45,521 nt of DNA from Acanthaster planci (Eukaryota > Echinodermata > Asteroidea > Valvatida > Acanthasteridae). The notes under the pieces are model-generated. The model searched no databases, was not told the origin of the DNA, and saw only the letters and a list, made by a program, of their open reading frames with translations. Where the stretch lies: contig NW_019091740.1 of the NCBI RefSeq assembly GCF_001949145.1, positions 1-45,521 on the forward strand, in the 5' to 3' direction. Below are positions 10,150-23,045 of this stretch, piece after piece (the first letter of the stretch is position 1; each line of letters begins with the position of its first letter). A program made the position numbers and the translations under genes.

Positions 10150-13100
10150 TACTGTACATGTACATGTAATTTAACCCAAATGTTGTAGTTTCTCATCCAA
10201 GTACCATGTCCAGAGAAAGAAAGAAACAAGCATCTATGGTTCCAAACCTTTGCAGTGATAAACTGTTGAGAGAGATTAGTTTAGCATTTAGGATTTATTG
10301 CATTTTATAGTATTTAGCTACAGGGGTTTCATCATAAGGCATATGCTTCATAAAATGGACCAAAAAGCAACTCCGCATGTCATTCTTCAAAACTTTTAAA
10401 AGAGTGACTTTGATCATGTAAAATACAAATTAGCACCTTCAGATTTATAAAAACGATTATATGGGGATAATTACGCATAACATTTACTTATGGTGGACAT
10501 TTGGTTGGCTACCAGTGTAAATCAAATGGAGTTGAATTCATTTAAAGTTTTACGTCAAAGTGTTTGCGCCAGAGGACTTGATTTCTAAACTTCTCTCAAC
10601 AAGAAGGAGAATTCAGTATAATTTTCGACTGATGTATTTTAAAGCACCTGAGAAATAACTTCTAAAAAATAGAAGCCATGAAAAAAAAGAGCACAAAATT
10701 GACAGAAAATGATGAGAAAAGTTTGGCTCTCTTCATTCTCTTACTGTTTACAATCACTCTCACTATACCAGCATATCTGCCAGGTCTTATATCTTTCAAC
10801 CACCAAAAATTATCTCTAAGTTTGGCTGCATCCAAAATTTACATGTACATGTATAATGAGTACAATATACTAATTGCGAACATCATATTTGACAGAATTT
10901 TGATGACGTTTGAAAATTTTGACCAAAAAATGCACGACGTACGAGAATGCCGAAAACGCTGTCACATACATGTAGCGCTTGAAAATTCCATGCGTTATGT
11001 TCACTTTACCGCTTATTTTGGAGATATCCCTGCTGAAAATTAAATTAAATTAACAACTCTGAGCATTAGATTTTCACCATGAATCGTATGTTATGTCTCG
11101 GAGGTCATTTTTTTTAACCATCATTCTGAATGACCAATTTTCTTTTGAGAAACTTTGGTTCTGAAGAGAAAAATTGCAGAGCGTAGCCATTCTGTGTGGT
11201 GGGCTCATGAATATCAAATGAAAAAGACAGCGCACTATCTGGGGTGATGTCAGAGGTCAAACAGGCCACAATGCAGCAAAACGTTTCTCTAACGGCACCG
11301 CGAGAGAATGACAGAAGCCGCAAAATTGCCACGATCGGTATTTTGGACTGCTGTTTTCGGAATATGTACATGTACTTGAAGAAAATGTGATCGGTCCAGT
11401 CACACAAGGATGACTGTGATGATGATGACTGGTGCTTTTTTGCACTTTTTTTAAAGCTTGTGTTGTACATCGATTAGGATTTCACTCGCTGTTTTTTTGC
11501 AGTCGATTTTTTTTTCACACTAATGACAGAATCAAATGACGTTCGCGACTGCCATCTTTGGGTATTTTTAATTTCGTGATTATGTTTTTAATATGTGTAA
11601 ATATTATCACCTTTCACCACATATAAATCTGTGTAAAATTACCGCAGGGATTATGTAATTTGCCATATTTTCAAAAATTTTTTTGGCTCTGTGCCAGGTG
11701 CACATTTATTGACAATGCAGTCAATTTAATTTCTATTCCATCAGCTTTTAAATTTTGCCATTTTTCTCAATTCCCATAAAAAATTGCCCAATAGACTTTG
11801 CCAATGTACATTTCATGTACCTGCAAAGGACTCAAAACTCCTCTATAACAAATACCCCGATAACAACATTTGTGATTCACACCGTACTACTGAAGATTTC
11901 AGTAGCATTTCATGCTTGAGTGTAAACAGTTCACTCTCCATACACAGTCTCTCCAAGAGACACTTGGCTTGACAGATAATCAAATGACCCTCACACATTT
12001 ACTGGGGCAATATTAAACAACTTTGTTCAAATCCAAAGTTCTGTTCAGTCAAGCGCTGATGAAATGAAAGGATATCTGAATGTGTTGACAACGTGTTGTA
12101 CTTGGCAATTAGAAGGAGTCACTTGCTTTGGAAACGGGGATACCGGTATTTACAAAAGAGTGCTTTAAATCAGTAATTGTTCAAATAAGTCATTGGATTG
12201 AAACTGTGATTAAAATCAGTGATTTAAACCAACATGACATAAATCAGCCAACCCTGCTACAAAGTACAGTTTAACGCATCAGAAGCATGATTTTACAGGG
12301 TTGGTTGAGATGCACAAGCCAAAACAGTACATCCCTCTGAGGTCATTTGAACTGTTATCCACACAATTCTCAAGATGAGAAAGACAAGTTTGATGAATGG
12401 GAAACAAAGGAAAATTTGTGCAACTGACCCAAACTATAATAAATTAAAACTTTTCCCTTTTAATTTTGTGACTGAGACAGAGGGAAAATAAATTTTCAGG
12501 ATTCATTCATGAAACTCAAACACTTTGCACTGATGAGCTGTAATGAAAATCCTACACTGCCCAGAAATGGAAATAAACTTACCAATTTTTGGATGCATAC
12601 ATTGTAACTCTTCTCTTAATCAGTTAGTGATGTCGTCTTGAAAGGTTGATGGCAAAGAGATGAATAAGTAGGAACAGGCTGGATGATAACTTGTTAACAG
12701 CTATCTGGTAGAAAATGACAAATTACTTGGATTCAATTATTTACGGGAAAAAAAAATCATTTACCAAGATTTTGTAATCAAAAAGGCTAATCAATAAAGA
12801 CTACTGGATGTAACAGAAGTCTGAAAACCAAATGTCTGGCAACCAAGTCAAGACTCAACCCAAAAAGACCTCAGGGGTGATAGGATTTTCAGCAAAGATA
12901 CATGTACCATTTGTCAATGTCTACACTTCCTAAGGGCCACAAGCTGCATATATCTTCTTGGGGAGGTATTGTAGGTTATTTATGGCTGGACAAAGCTCAC
13001 AGCAGAATTACAGTTTTTCCATAGTTTAAAACTAAAGTCTTCCACACAAAAAAGCAATTACTGGTTTAAAATGGAGTCAATTAAGCAACACTCTGATTTG

Positions 13101-13230
13101 TTAGGTTTTCTAATCACTGTCAACAATGCTACAAAAGTTACATGTATGTAAGCCGTAGGGCTAGGTTTCACATGCAAGTTTAGGCAACTGAGGCTTCAGC
13201 AACCGATAATTTGATTCACGATGATAGGGG
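10150..13230. other. Long non-coding stretch
   Basis: I found no supportable gene. The longest open frame (10678-11043, plus) starts with a lysine run, is interrupted by TACATG repeats and shows no family resemblance. Isolated TACATGTA words occur near 10841, 11365 and 12900. Nothing else stands out. Confidence 0.4.
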
Positions 13231-13238
13231 AGATGGGG

Positions 13239-13445
13239 GTTAGTTGGAACGATTTTCACAAAAACATGTCCATAAACAGGGTTTTTTCAAGAAATAACAA
13301 CTATGCCAATTTATTCATACACATATGTGTCACAAATATAGCATCTAAAATTCTCAGAAATTGCTGATGGTTATTTAGATAATCCATCTTGATACAACTA
13401 CGACATGTGTTCCAACTAACACCTTTTAAGGGGTAAGTTGGAACA
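13239..13445. repeat. GTTAGTTGGAAC inverted and direct repeats
   Basis: GTTAGTTGGAAC at 13239-13250 has its exact reverse complement GTTCCAACTAAC at 13409-13420. A direct near-copy GTAAGTTGGAACA follows at 13433-13445. This looks like remains of a small inverted-repeat element. Confidence 0.45.
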
Positions 13446-15078
13446 TGGTATGGGATAAGTTGAATCTTGGTATGCAGATAATCTAATGGTATACTTAATG
13501 ACTTGAAAACTGGATTTACACTTCAGTTCAAGTAAGACACAGGTAGTTGTTCCAAGCACTGGTAATGCTCCTATTCCAAACTAAGTTGCAACAGTTTGAT
13601 ACTTGTCTGCGATGTAGAAGCACCACTCACACAGCTCGCTCCATTACGTCGGGGGGGGGGTCTGGCCATGTGTAGTTTTACGAACATAGTTGCATGGCAC
13701 TTTGATTGCTGAAGATGAAAAAGAACAACAATCTATTTAAAGGGAAGAAGAGTAAAACACAGGAATAGCGAAAATTCTGTTTCTCCCACTGAAATATTGT
13801 AGACAGATTAATATATTGGTCTAAGTGCAAAATTCAATAGTCAATAGGCCTACAGTTATGATGTGAATAGATCAATCTGTTTTTCTGTGATACAACAGTA
13901 CGTACATGTAGGTGTGGCAGGGCCAAGTTTCCCTGGTAATTTTACGTATTCTTTATTGTTCAGGAGTTAGGAGTAATGCCTCTTAGTCAGGGAAAGCTAC
14001 ATTCATTTCTTAGCAGTGTGTTCCCCTGTTTGTTTACATGTACTTTAGCCCACAAGGCCCCCTATAAAGTTGCCTCCTGGTCAAAGCAGTTCAGTACAGC
14101 AGACCGGCAGTGACATATGCTCATCTTTCACCCTCTTAACTGCTTGTGTTTTGTCTGCTCAAATAATTGATTACTTGTTGGTGTGTACTTGAAAGAGAGT
14201 ATGTTCTGCTTCAAAGATTTACAATGTATCCACTTGGTGGCCTAGCCTGTTAAAGAAAGCGGCCACCTGGTGGTGAAATAAACAGTAGGCTGCCGGTTCT
14301 TGATTTCATTTTGAGTGTGACACCCCTAAGGTTGAATGAAAATAGTGGAAACCTACTTGAACAATTGTCCAAAAATGACAAAATATCTTTGACGTATGCT
14401 TAACCAAGAAATAGCTGTTATCTTACTTCTTCATCAACAATATCGACCATAAAATATTTTGTGTAGCTTGTAAGGCTGGAGGTACATGTACATGTATAAT
14501 CAACTGCACCTTCAACAGTATTCACACGATTTTTGCCCATTTACTTGGACCCTGAGGTATTCAAAAAGTAATTTAAACTCACTTCAAAAATTATGGCAAA
14601 CTTGACCAAAATTTCTTCAAGTGCCCAAACAATAAATCCATGATATTTTGTTTCTTTATTAACAAAAATGACTGTAAATTATCCTCAGTTGCAAAACACA
14701 CCAGGCTAAGGTACATGTAAGTAAAAGACCAACCCTGCACTCGATTTCTGCACGTGTATGGGTCAGCCCGCAGGGTGAGTAAAAATAGTTCAAACTTAAA
14801 TGAAAAGTTATAGCGGCCAAGTCAAGGCACCTGACAGGTGCCGTAGATGCATAATTCATGTTGTCACAGTATTGCTTGATAATAATTGCGCGCGCACTTT
14901 CCTAGTGTACAGTACGACCACAGTGTAGAGCATGATACAGTACATGTAGGGTTTTCCCTTAGCGGTCGCCCACTAGCCAAATGCGAGGGATCACAGTCAC
15001 AGGCGAGTCAAAACATTTCCCTCAGTCGTCTGGTGGGCGAGTTAAAATATGTACACGTTTCTTGTTTTTCTGATGTGA
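13446..15078. other. Non-coding stretch
   Basis: There is no convincing exon. It has a G-run near 13650-13660. An imperfect inverted pair TCGCCCACTAG / CTGGTGGGCGA near 14965 and 15030 suggests a small mobile-element remnant just before the hairpin at 15079. Confidence 0.35.
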
Positions 15079-15137
15079 TTAACCCTAACAGTCCTCAATC
15101 CTTCACCTGTTGGAGGACTGAGGACTGTTAGGGTTAA
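15079..15137. repeat. Perfect 19-bp hairpin
   Basis: TTAACCCTAACAGTCCTCA at 15079-15097 is the exact reverse complement of 15119-15137, with a 21-nt spacer. An exact stem of this length has not drifted, so it is either recent or maintained. It may be the palindromic core of a small transposon or a structured RNA. Confidence 0.85.
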
Positions 15138-15458
15138 AGAAAATAAAACAAAGTCTTGATTTCAAAGCTTTACCTTTTGTCTGCCATGAATGTAACTTTA
15201 TTTTATTGGAATCAAATAAACCCCAACGTCGCTTCTCGGACTCGCACCTGGAATCCCTTATTGTGTGCTGGGACTACCTGTACATTGTACCTAGTACCTG
15301 TCATCAACGCATCAACGATAGTTTCTCCAGTAGTCAGTGACCTCTATACATGACTAATATAATTAACATACAATTCGTACTGGGAACCAGATACCCAAAA
15401 CCGATCCGGTTCGTAAGAGACTTCGTTGTACCACTGATCGCAAGCCCCTCTACCCACG

Positions 15459-15487
15459 AACTGCTATCACCCCATGTGATAGCAGTT
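15459..15487. repeat. 12-bp hairpin with 5-nt loop
   Basis: AACTGCTATCAC (15459-15470) and GTGATAGCAGTT (15476-15487) are exact complements around the loop CCCAT. The hairpin would be very stable, but it has no terminator-like tail and no nearby gene. Confidence 0.8.
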
Positions 15488-15584
15488 GATAGAAATATCT
15501 TGGTGGACCAACCTTCTGAAGTCAAAACCCTGCTTTAATTGTAATTTTTTTTCACACATTTCATGGGCTAGTAAAAATTTCGGC

Positions 15585-15614
15585 AGGCTAGTAAAAATCA
15601 AAATTTACTAGCCT
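15585..15614. repeat. 11-bp hairpin (AGGCTAGTAAA)
   Basis: AGGCTAGTAAA at 15585-15595 pairs exactly with TTTACTAGCCT at 15604-15614 across 8 nt. A third GGCTAGTAAAAAT word lies at about 15566. This is probably part of a dispersed repeat. Confidence 0.7.
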
Positions 15615-15829
15615 GGCGGGCTACTGTCAGGAAAAATAAAGGGTAGGCCCTGACATGCATATTAACGTTATTCAAATTCAATTTCACCGGTTCCTTGTTT
15701 GCCTGTTACGCAAGGTACAGTATGATGAGGAACCAGTTTTGTAAGGTACAACATACTGTGCATGTATACCAGAGCATCTGTCGGGTGTCTTGAAATCTGA
15801 CGCATGAAGCGCTGCCTTCTTTTTTCAAA

Positions 15830-16970
15830 ATGACGTCGCGCGTGGTCAGCACAGGCCGTTTTTTTCAAGGTGCCATACATCGGGAAATATACGATTTTGG
15901 AAAGCTTTAGGGTGCTCATATGAAAGTCCAAACTCTGAGGAATACAATGATGCAAGTAAAATTGTTGAGTCATTCTCATTTTGGAAGATATTAGGATTCA
16001 AAGTTTATGACAATCCTGTAGTTTGGATCTCAGGCATTTAAAACATGCCTTGAATTAGGGCTGTGGTGGCGACAGATAAAAGACAGATTGTAAAAGAGAA
16101 CCACTACAGCCTTATTTGGGCTAGGAGTCCACCTGGGCTTAGCATGCATTGTGGGCCTTAGCCCAGGTGGACTGTCCTTGACTGTACTACATTACGGAGG
16201 GAGTCCAGGGTATACATGTACATGTACACGGTCCTGAGGGTGCAAAATCGGGTGAAAAATTGTGTAACTAAAATTTGCAACATTTCCACCTTTTCCAAGG
16301 AGCCAATTTCACGTCTGTAACTCCTACGAATCCTTATCTCCACGTCGTTTTATACACAACTTTTATATCCTGGACGTCAGCCGTAATGAAATGAAGACAA
16401 CGTCCAACCTGGGAACGGTGGGCCTTAGCACAGACTAGGAGTAGGAAAAGTGCACCATAGGCCTACACTGTGTCAGTGACTGTCATGACTGTGTCAAAAC
16501 GTTAGCAAGTCCTGAAAACAAAAGGTGGTTTTCAACGTACCTGCATCAATTCACCATCTTTTGAGTTGTTTATGTGCAAAAATGGTACCATAGGATGTCC
16601 AACCCGATTTTCACCACAAAAAGGACGTCAACGGTGAAAATCATTAAGTTTTACAAAACGTGAGAAGTAAAACTTCGAACGAAGCGTAATCATCGCGGGA
16701 CAAACATATGTACAGCGCCCTCAATCGGAAAAGGCCAGTAGCCCTAACCAAAGATTGTATAGCGCTGCGAAGCAATCTTTGGCGCTAATCGGACGGAAGC
16801 CTTGAACTTCAAGAACGTCGAAGTCACTATATACACACAACGTAGATGTACACGGACATGACGGAGCAGTGACTTGGAATTCAAGTAGTAAGAGAGCTGC
16901 GCTGTCAAGTTTATGCATGCGCACAGCTGTTACAAGAGGGGGGGCTCCTCCCCCATCTCTTCCTGGGGAA
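15830..16970. promoter_or_regulatory. CpG-richer block, possible regulatory region
   Basis: CpG is more frequent here than in neighbouring DNA (for example GACGTCGCGCG near 15832). The block holds several ACGTC words, a 10-bp hairpin CCAAAGATTG / CAATCTTTGG (16748-16757 and 16773-16782) and GCATGCGCAC at 16915-16924, close to an NRF-1 half-site. I cannot attach it to any exon, so it is only a candidate promoter or young repeat. Confidence 0.25.
16126..16173. repeat. 14-bp hairpin
   Basis: AGTCCACCTGGGCT (16126-16139) and AGCCCAGGTGGACT (16160-16173) are exact complements with a 20-nt spacer. Their spacer edges, TAGC and GCCTT, nearly extend the stem. Confidence 0.75.
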
Positions 16971-17728
16971 AGAAAAAATAAAAGTGAGTGAAAATCGCAA
17001 ATGGGAAAGTTTGGGACCGCTGTTTTGAAACTTCTTTTGCCACTGACCGGGGTTTCTTCGAACATTTTTTTTCCAAATTAGAGGGTCCTTTTTCATTTTT
17101 TTTCTGTATCACAGTTTTTATATTGTATTTTTCCAAGGTAATTTTAGAAAAATAAATATTTACAGGGTTGGGTTTATTTCCCACAAAACAAACTTCCAAA
17201 TATAACTCACAAAAGCGAACTAAACAAATCTAAAAACAAATTTGGAAAACTATATTTTGAAAAGATTTTTTTTCCAAAATGGAAACAACACTTCTGTTGA
17301 TAGATTATGACAACAAACTGGATAATGTTTCTTGAATAAACAAAGTTTGAGAAAAAGTTATCTTGTAAAATGAAGTGAACAAATATTTTTCATAATAATG
17401 AAATTGTAAAAAATATACTTCATAAAAACAAACTGTGAAAAATTTGAATTTTTGGAATATGTATACTGGATGACACTTCAGGTTTTCCGCAGGAACATGT
17501 ATTAATGTAGACGCACGTAAGTTACAGGTATAATGTTGCTCGATACTTGTAAAAACATGCAATGAAATTAATAAAAATTTCAGATAAACGTGTTGAATCG
17601 ATGAATATTATTACTTCTGTTGTTGCATCTGTTAATATAAATCGCCTTTCCCCTGGATCCGTTTGGGTGTAAAAACAGAGTGAAGGGCAGGCGGACTTCA
17701 CATCCACCATAACTCTCCATCCTGGCTG

Positions 17729-17766
17729 GGATTCGATCCTGGGTCCCACGGCAGTGGTGTTAACCA
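17729..17766 (-). mobile_element. tRNA-derived SINE-like fragment
   Basis: On the minus strand an A-box-like TGGTTAACACC (17756-17766) precedes a B-box-like GGATCGAATCC (17729-17739) at tRNA-like spacing. This is the internal RNA polymerase III promoter layout of tRNA-derived SINEs. The acceptor stem and cloverleaf are not intact, so it is not a functional tRNA gene. Confidence 0.5.
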
Positions 17767-17799
17767 CCGCGCTTTATACACAACTCGAAGTATCCTCTG

Positions 17800-19840
17800 T
17801 TTTTGAACATGGCCGTAACATCACAAGGCATATGACCAACTAAGGGAAGTATGGGTCTTCATTAGAAATTGTTCCAAAATAGCGCGGAGTCTACTGTTGC
17901 TATGTTCAAATAAAATGGTTAACATGATAGCACACGAGTAAAACAAACATACATTTAAACCATTACTTTCTTCTGGATACATAGTTATTAGTTGAACATT
18001 TATAAACCAAAACTGTATGGGTATCACTACGTGAAGATTGTAGAATGCAAGTTATTGGGAGTAATAAGAAACATTACTTTTCAGTTCAGCATATACAAAC
18101 ATACAAACTATGTTACAAGCCTTCCTGATAGAGGGTGTACGTTAGGAGATTAACGTATCGTATAGGTTTTGATTTCTATAACGCCAACAGCTCCCACATC
18201 TCATGAACTCAAATTATAGGCCTATCTAAAAACATTAATTCAACTGGCATTACTGGTTGAAAAAGATGGCCAATACATTTCTTAAAACGCAAACCAATAT
18301 TTTTTAACAATATGCTAACAATTCATCGAGCTCTGAGCTAGAAAGAGAGCAGATTTTAGCAAGTTCCAGAACAACGAACTTACACTGTGTGGGTAAATGC
18401 AAACACAGTAAATTAAGATCTACTTTAAAATAATTTTAAACTGTAATGGGGTATAAAATGACTTAAAAGTTGAGGAGAAATTGGCCTAATATTCCTTTAC
18501 TCGTAATCTGTAATCTGAATGTAACTTTCAGTTCATTTAGTGGTTCAATTTCTGCCTACAACTAAAAATTTGACGAATAAGTTTCAATTGTTTGAACCTC
18601 GAGGATGTTGACTTTTTCATCCAAACGTATAGTCTGCTCCCTCGGGTTTGTTGCCATCAGTGATTACAATGTAACTTTATGGATCCAAAGGGCGACTTTT
18701 TCTCAGAAATAATTTATGGCAACTTTACACTCGTCTGTGTATGAAAACTGTGCATCCCTTTTGGATTGAGTGTATAAAAAACTGCACCTCTAACAAGCGT
18801 TTTAAAAAAGCTATCTTCTTTTCTAAACATCAATTTACAGCGGTGCTCTTTTTATGATGGGAGGCGTTAAGACGTTGTGTTCAAATGATGAAGCCCAAAT
18901 TTGCTTAATGAAAACGTTTCTGAGAAAGAGATGCTCGTTGGCATATTGCCATGTACATGTACTTAAAAAATAACCAGAAAGGACTCTCCGGCCTGCAAAA
19001 TAATAATAAAAACTTCAAACAGTTGGCGCACAAGACATGCAACATTGATAGTTTCTATCCCGAATGACATCGAAATTTTGCTCATGAATGTGGAAATACT
19101 CATTGGTAGGATGTAGTGAATTTCCAGAAAGTTTGAATTTAAAGCTCTGAATGCGCTTAAAGGTTTTTTTCAACATTGAACACATAGCAGAGCGAAAACA
19201 ATCATGCTTTGCCCAAGCTAAAAATGGATTGATTTTTTTCAAAAACAAAAAGCTGCGTCATGGTTAATCAGCTCTTTCTTGTTAAAGTTTTCAGCTGAAT
19301 CTTTCTTGTGGCGTTTTCTCTACATGGTATTCCATTTTTTTTCAAATTTTTCTTTTCAAAGTAACAAAATAAATACTTGAAACCAGTTTCAACACTTAGA
19401 GCAATTAATCAAATATTAATTATTACCTGGTAGCCTGGACACAATGAGAACGGTGTCCTTGCATCCACAAAGAAAACAGTTTGAAATCGACAAGAGCAGA
19501 AATCACTATGCCCTTCACAAGTATGCCTCAAAGCCTCATTTTGATGGAAATGTTTTTATTAGCAATATCGAAAGCAGCCCCTGTCTGATGAATCCATCCC
19601 GTTGATCCGTTCAATACGCCGCCTGACTGGCCTCTGATACAACTTTGATTGCTTGCTCGACTGACTGCATTGTGACAGGGATATCTTGACACAAGGGGAT
19701 GTAACTTAATTCCCCGAAGATATCCGAAAATCGTAGTAAAACTATGCGCTCAGCTCTGAATGTAGCCGCCTGCCTCTATCGAAAATAGGCCCACAGGTTG
19801 GTGCTTTTGGTGAAAGAAGTACCCCGAACTGGAAACCACC
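17800..19840. other. Non-coding stretch
   Basis: This stretch is AT-rich with no exon, RNA gene or clear repeat that I can support. Confidence 0.4.
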
Positions 19841-19842
19841 AG

Positions 19843-19875
19843 TCCCGAATTCGGGATTTATAGAAATATTTCTAT
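19843..19875. repeat. Two adjacent perfect palindromes
   Basis: TCCCGAATTCGGGA (19843-19856) and ATAGAAATATTTCTAT (19860-19875) are both perfect palindromes without a loop, separated by three bases. They stand immediately before the GAC-rich minisatellite, so they may mark a boundary or an insertion point. Confidence 0.85.
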
Positions 19876-19881
19876 GATTCT

Positions 19882-20475
19882 ATGACAGCACAACGTGACG
19901 GAACAACGAGACAGGACAACGTGACGATTTGACACGACAGCAAGACACCTTGACATGATGCAACGACGTGACGGCACGATGCCACGCCACGACGTAATGA
20001 AATGAGAAAGGAGGTGACGATTGGACGCGACGCGACAGAGCCGTCGTAGGTAGCGTCGCAGGCGACAGGATGATGTGGTGCAATTTTGGTAGCTAAAGAA
20101 CACCATAAGTAGGATGTCAACTCGCACATTTTTACCAGGATTGTGACATACACCCTCTATTGGCCGTGATAATTTACAGCCATTTTCAGAAAAAGTAAGG
20201 CACCACGGCACGTTACGACGGACGACAAAATGATGCGACATCAAAACGCAACAGCACGACGCAATGGCCTAACCCACACTGTACAAACACTATATAATGA
20301 CAGGTGACATGGCAGCACAACGCAACGGCAAGACGCGACGTCACGACGGCAAGATGCGACGGCCAGACATGACGTCATCAAGAAATGACGACGATGCAAC
20401 AGCATGACGCGACGAAGCCATCGTAGCAATGGCACGATGTTCCAAAGCTGTCGTAGGAACTGCATGACGCGACAA
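19882..20475. repeat. Degenerate GAC-rich minisatellite, about 13-bp period
   Basis: Words beginning GAC recur at steps of 5 and 8 bases that sum to 13 (GACAGCACAACGT, GACGGAACAACGA, later GACATGGCAGCAC and others). They cover most of about 600 bp and are rich in CpG. Two less repetitive modules share TTTTGGT followed by AGAACACCATA (about 20083-20107 and 20483-20511), so a higher-order unit of about 400 bp is likely. The open frames across it on the minus strand are low-complexity and not a gene. Confidence 0.7.
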
Positions 20476-20519
20476 AGCTGTCATTTTGGTCACATATAGA
20501 ACACCATACAAATTTTTCA

Positions 20520-22930
20520 TTTTTCTCGTTTGTCTTTTAATTCTCAAGTGGTTATTTAACAACAATGACAACAAAATTCAAATTGTTAGCTAAAGAAGAC
20601 GAATCGCCAACCGGTGTATGTTTCTTCATCACCTAAAATCTTGTCCGCATCTTCCATTATCGTAAAATTAATGCTCCCCCAATGCAATTCATCCACACCA
20701 CTCCTACAAAGTATACAAAAAAACGACGGACATGAAGGCTTCATAAGTTTTAAAATCTTGGTAGTGAATTGTTTATTCAGCAATATCACACGAAAATATT
20801 GCAGGAATATGAAACTTAAATTTCTAGCACTGAACAAAACACCTAATGCCAACTACATACATATATACAAGTACAATGTATTTAAATCAAAATATTCATG
20901 CATGTTGATTAACACTTATAGAGACGTGGGAGCTCTCTCGGTGACGCAATGATGGCGTCAGTCTTCTGCAAGAGACAAGGACGATCCAGAAAAAAAATGT
21001 GGGTGGTCATACTAAATTTTCTAAGCTGAGGCCCCCAAGTTTGGAATTTTTTGTTTTTTGTTGCCTTTCTGTGGGTTATGGGATGATTCCAACATTTGGG
21101 GCATGTTAGACATTTTAGCAACGGAAAGGAAATAAAATAACCCCACCTATTGGTTTTCCTTATTACCTCCCTCCAAACAAGGGTGTCGGAGGCGGGGCAT
21201 AGCCTCCTTCTCCTTGGATCCGTCAATGTATCATGGTAGTTTTTATTGGTCACGGTGATCCAGCAGCAGACACTTGTTACTATGTTACTGTTGTCACGTC
21301 CAAAAAGTGCTCTTTATACGGCTAGTTGTGATGGACACAGTTCGTGTCTTTGCTACACTACTTTACCTTCCGGTTCTTTTCAAAACCAAACATACTCAAC
21401 GGAAAGAGACATCCTTGCATGATGCTACTGCAAACCTCTAAAGTTATACTTGCTACCCTCAGTATGGAAAAACTTCAAAGCACATCTACACCAGTTAAGT
21501 TTTAAAAAAAACGACCAAGCAGCTATACCTTGTAGACCAAACTAAGATTTGCCATTCAAACTCATTCCCTCAATTATGTAGTTTTTTCCTCTTTATACTG
21601 AGTGAGAAGCCAGTACAAAATTTCTACACAAAAGAAGTTTCATCTTCGTGAAATTCAAGGCCACGAAACTCGTGTGCAAAGAAACATACACAATACAGTA
21701 ATGTCATACACATGGAGTGCGTAATAACTATGCACAAGTTGCCACATCTTCGTATCAAAAAGTGTCATTTAAAAAATAATAATAATTTGGTTCAGAGGGT
21801 ATATTTCAAGTGTTGATGTAAGAAAACACTCTCAATTGTAATTGTTCATGGATGGACTCGTCCAGTACCCGTCTTGTCTTCAAGTACCATTGAGAAATGA
21901 ATACATGTACCTGCAGCACAACTACCAATGCCGTAGGTTGGAATGGCAAGATTCTTTAAGGGCAGTGCAATGGGGTTTTATTTGTGTAAATACATGTACG
22001 TGTACAACCCTTGAAAATGCAACTTTTGCTGTTTCAAAGTGTATTCTGTACCTCTAGTTTTTGCTCTGGTGTGAATTTCCATCTTCATGAGCAAACTCTG
22101 ATGTCATGCCAGGACGAAAACCTCCATGTTGCACTGATTTGGAATATTCTTGATGCTTTGCAAGTTCATTTACCTTTTCATTGGTAATTCAGCGTTGAAT
22201 TATCATAGTACTGAGCAGGAAACACCTTTTTCATCAAAAAATAAATAAATAAAAAGAAAGAGGGAGGAGGAAAAAAGGGAGGGACCCAGCCCCATAAATG
22301 TGACAAAGGCATAAAAAAACACAGTTTTGCTTCCAGTTACCCAACCTCCTTGATTTTATGGCCGCAAGCCTAATATCTTTAGTACATGCCCCCCACTGTG
22401 TTCTAGAAAAATTCACTGCTGTAATACCTTTAAACCCTAAACCAACAATCCTTCAAAATCTGCCAGGTTTTGGCGGAGTTTGTGGAACCGAGGAAGTTTG
22501 AAGCCTGCAACTCTTACTTTGTACTCGTGTGCCCACTCAGTGAAAAGGAATGTGCCACTGGTTTCATGTAAGCTGGTGCATTTAGGAGCAGCCAGGCAAA
22601 ATGTCTAGGTAAATAGGGTTAATGTGTGAAAATAATGTAGGCTAACATTCAGAAGTAACTTTGAGGCTCCATTCCAAGGCAAGCTGCCTCTTTTGAAGTT
22701 TTGGTTTATAACAGAGACTGGAAACTAGCCACTTGTGGCAAGTTTGAATGGCGACCATTTTGTCAACTAGTTCATCTTACCTGGTACCCAGGATATATTT
22801 TGTGCACAGGTTACCAGGGAAAATCGATCGGTGGGCAGCAAATGGTCATCCCTTGCACTTGCCCTAGGCTGTCATTGCCGTGATACAGAGTGCCTAAAGG
22901 GGGAAAAAAGGAGCTCAAAACTGTCAGGAG
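20520..22930. other. Non-coding stretch with one weak exon candidate
   Basis: I see no gene I can defend. A minus-strand frame near 20620-20710 reads a coherent acidic peptide (MEDADKILGDEETYTGW) next to an acceptor-like pyrimidine tract, but I could not link it to other exons. The rest has no clear repeats. Confidence 0.3.
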
Positions 22931-22938
22931 TGCACTTA

Positions 22939-23045
22939 GAGTACCAAAGTGTGACGTCACTGTGAACCAGAAAGTGCAGTGCAATGGAGTACGTGCACGT
23001 GTTGGTTCACGCGCTGGTTTACGCGCTCATGCCTTTTACACACTA
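22939..23045 (+). repeat. Dispersed repeat, copy 1 (contains CRE)
   Basis: This segment is homologous over about 107 bp to the reverse complement of 37201-37308. Shared words in order are GAGTACCA, AGTGTGACGTCA, AGTGCA/TAGTGCA, GTGTTGGTTCACGC, CTGGTT and GCCTTTTACACAC. The two copies are inverted relative to each other and flank both nucleoside-transporter cassettes. Confidence 0.7.

Noticed and set aside
10678-11043. 121-residue plus-strand open frame
   Set aside because: It is a low-complexity start followed by a TACATG repeat, with no splice context or family resemblance.
15079-15137. Interstitial telomere repeat
   Set aside because: CCCTAA occurs only once per arm of the hairpin and is not tandem.
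19858-20244. Minus-strand open frames rich in Cys, Arg, Ser and His
   Set aside because: They are readings of the GAC-rich minisatellite in several frames at once, not a protein.
20586-20852. Minus-strand exon encoding an acidic peptide
   Set aside because: The peptide is coherent and an acceptor-like tract precedes it, but no matching exon or family could be found.
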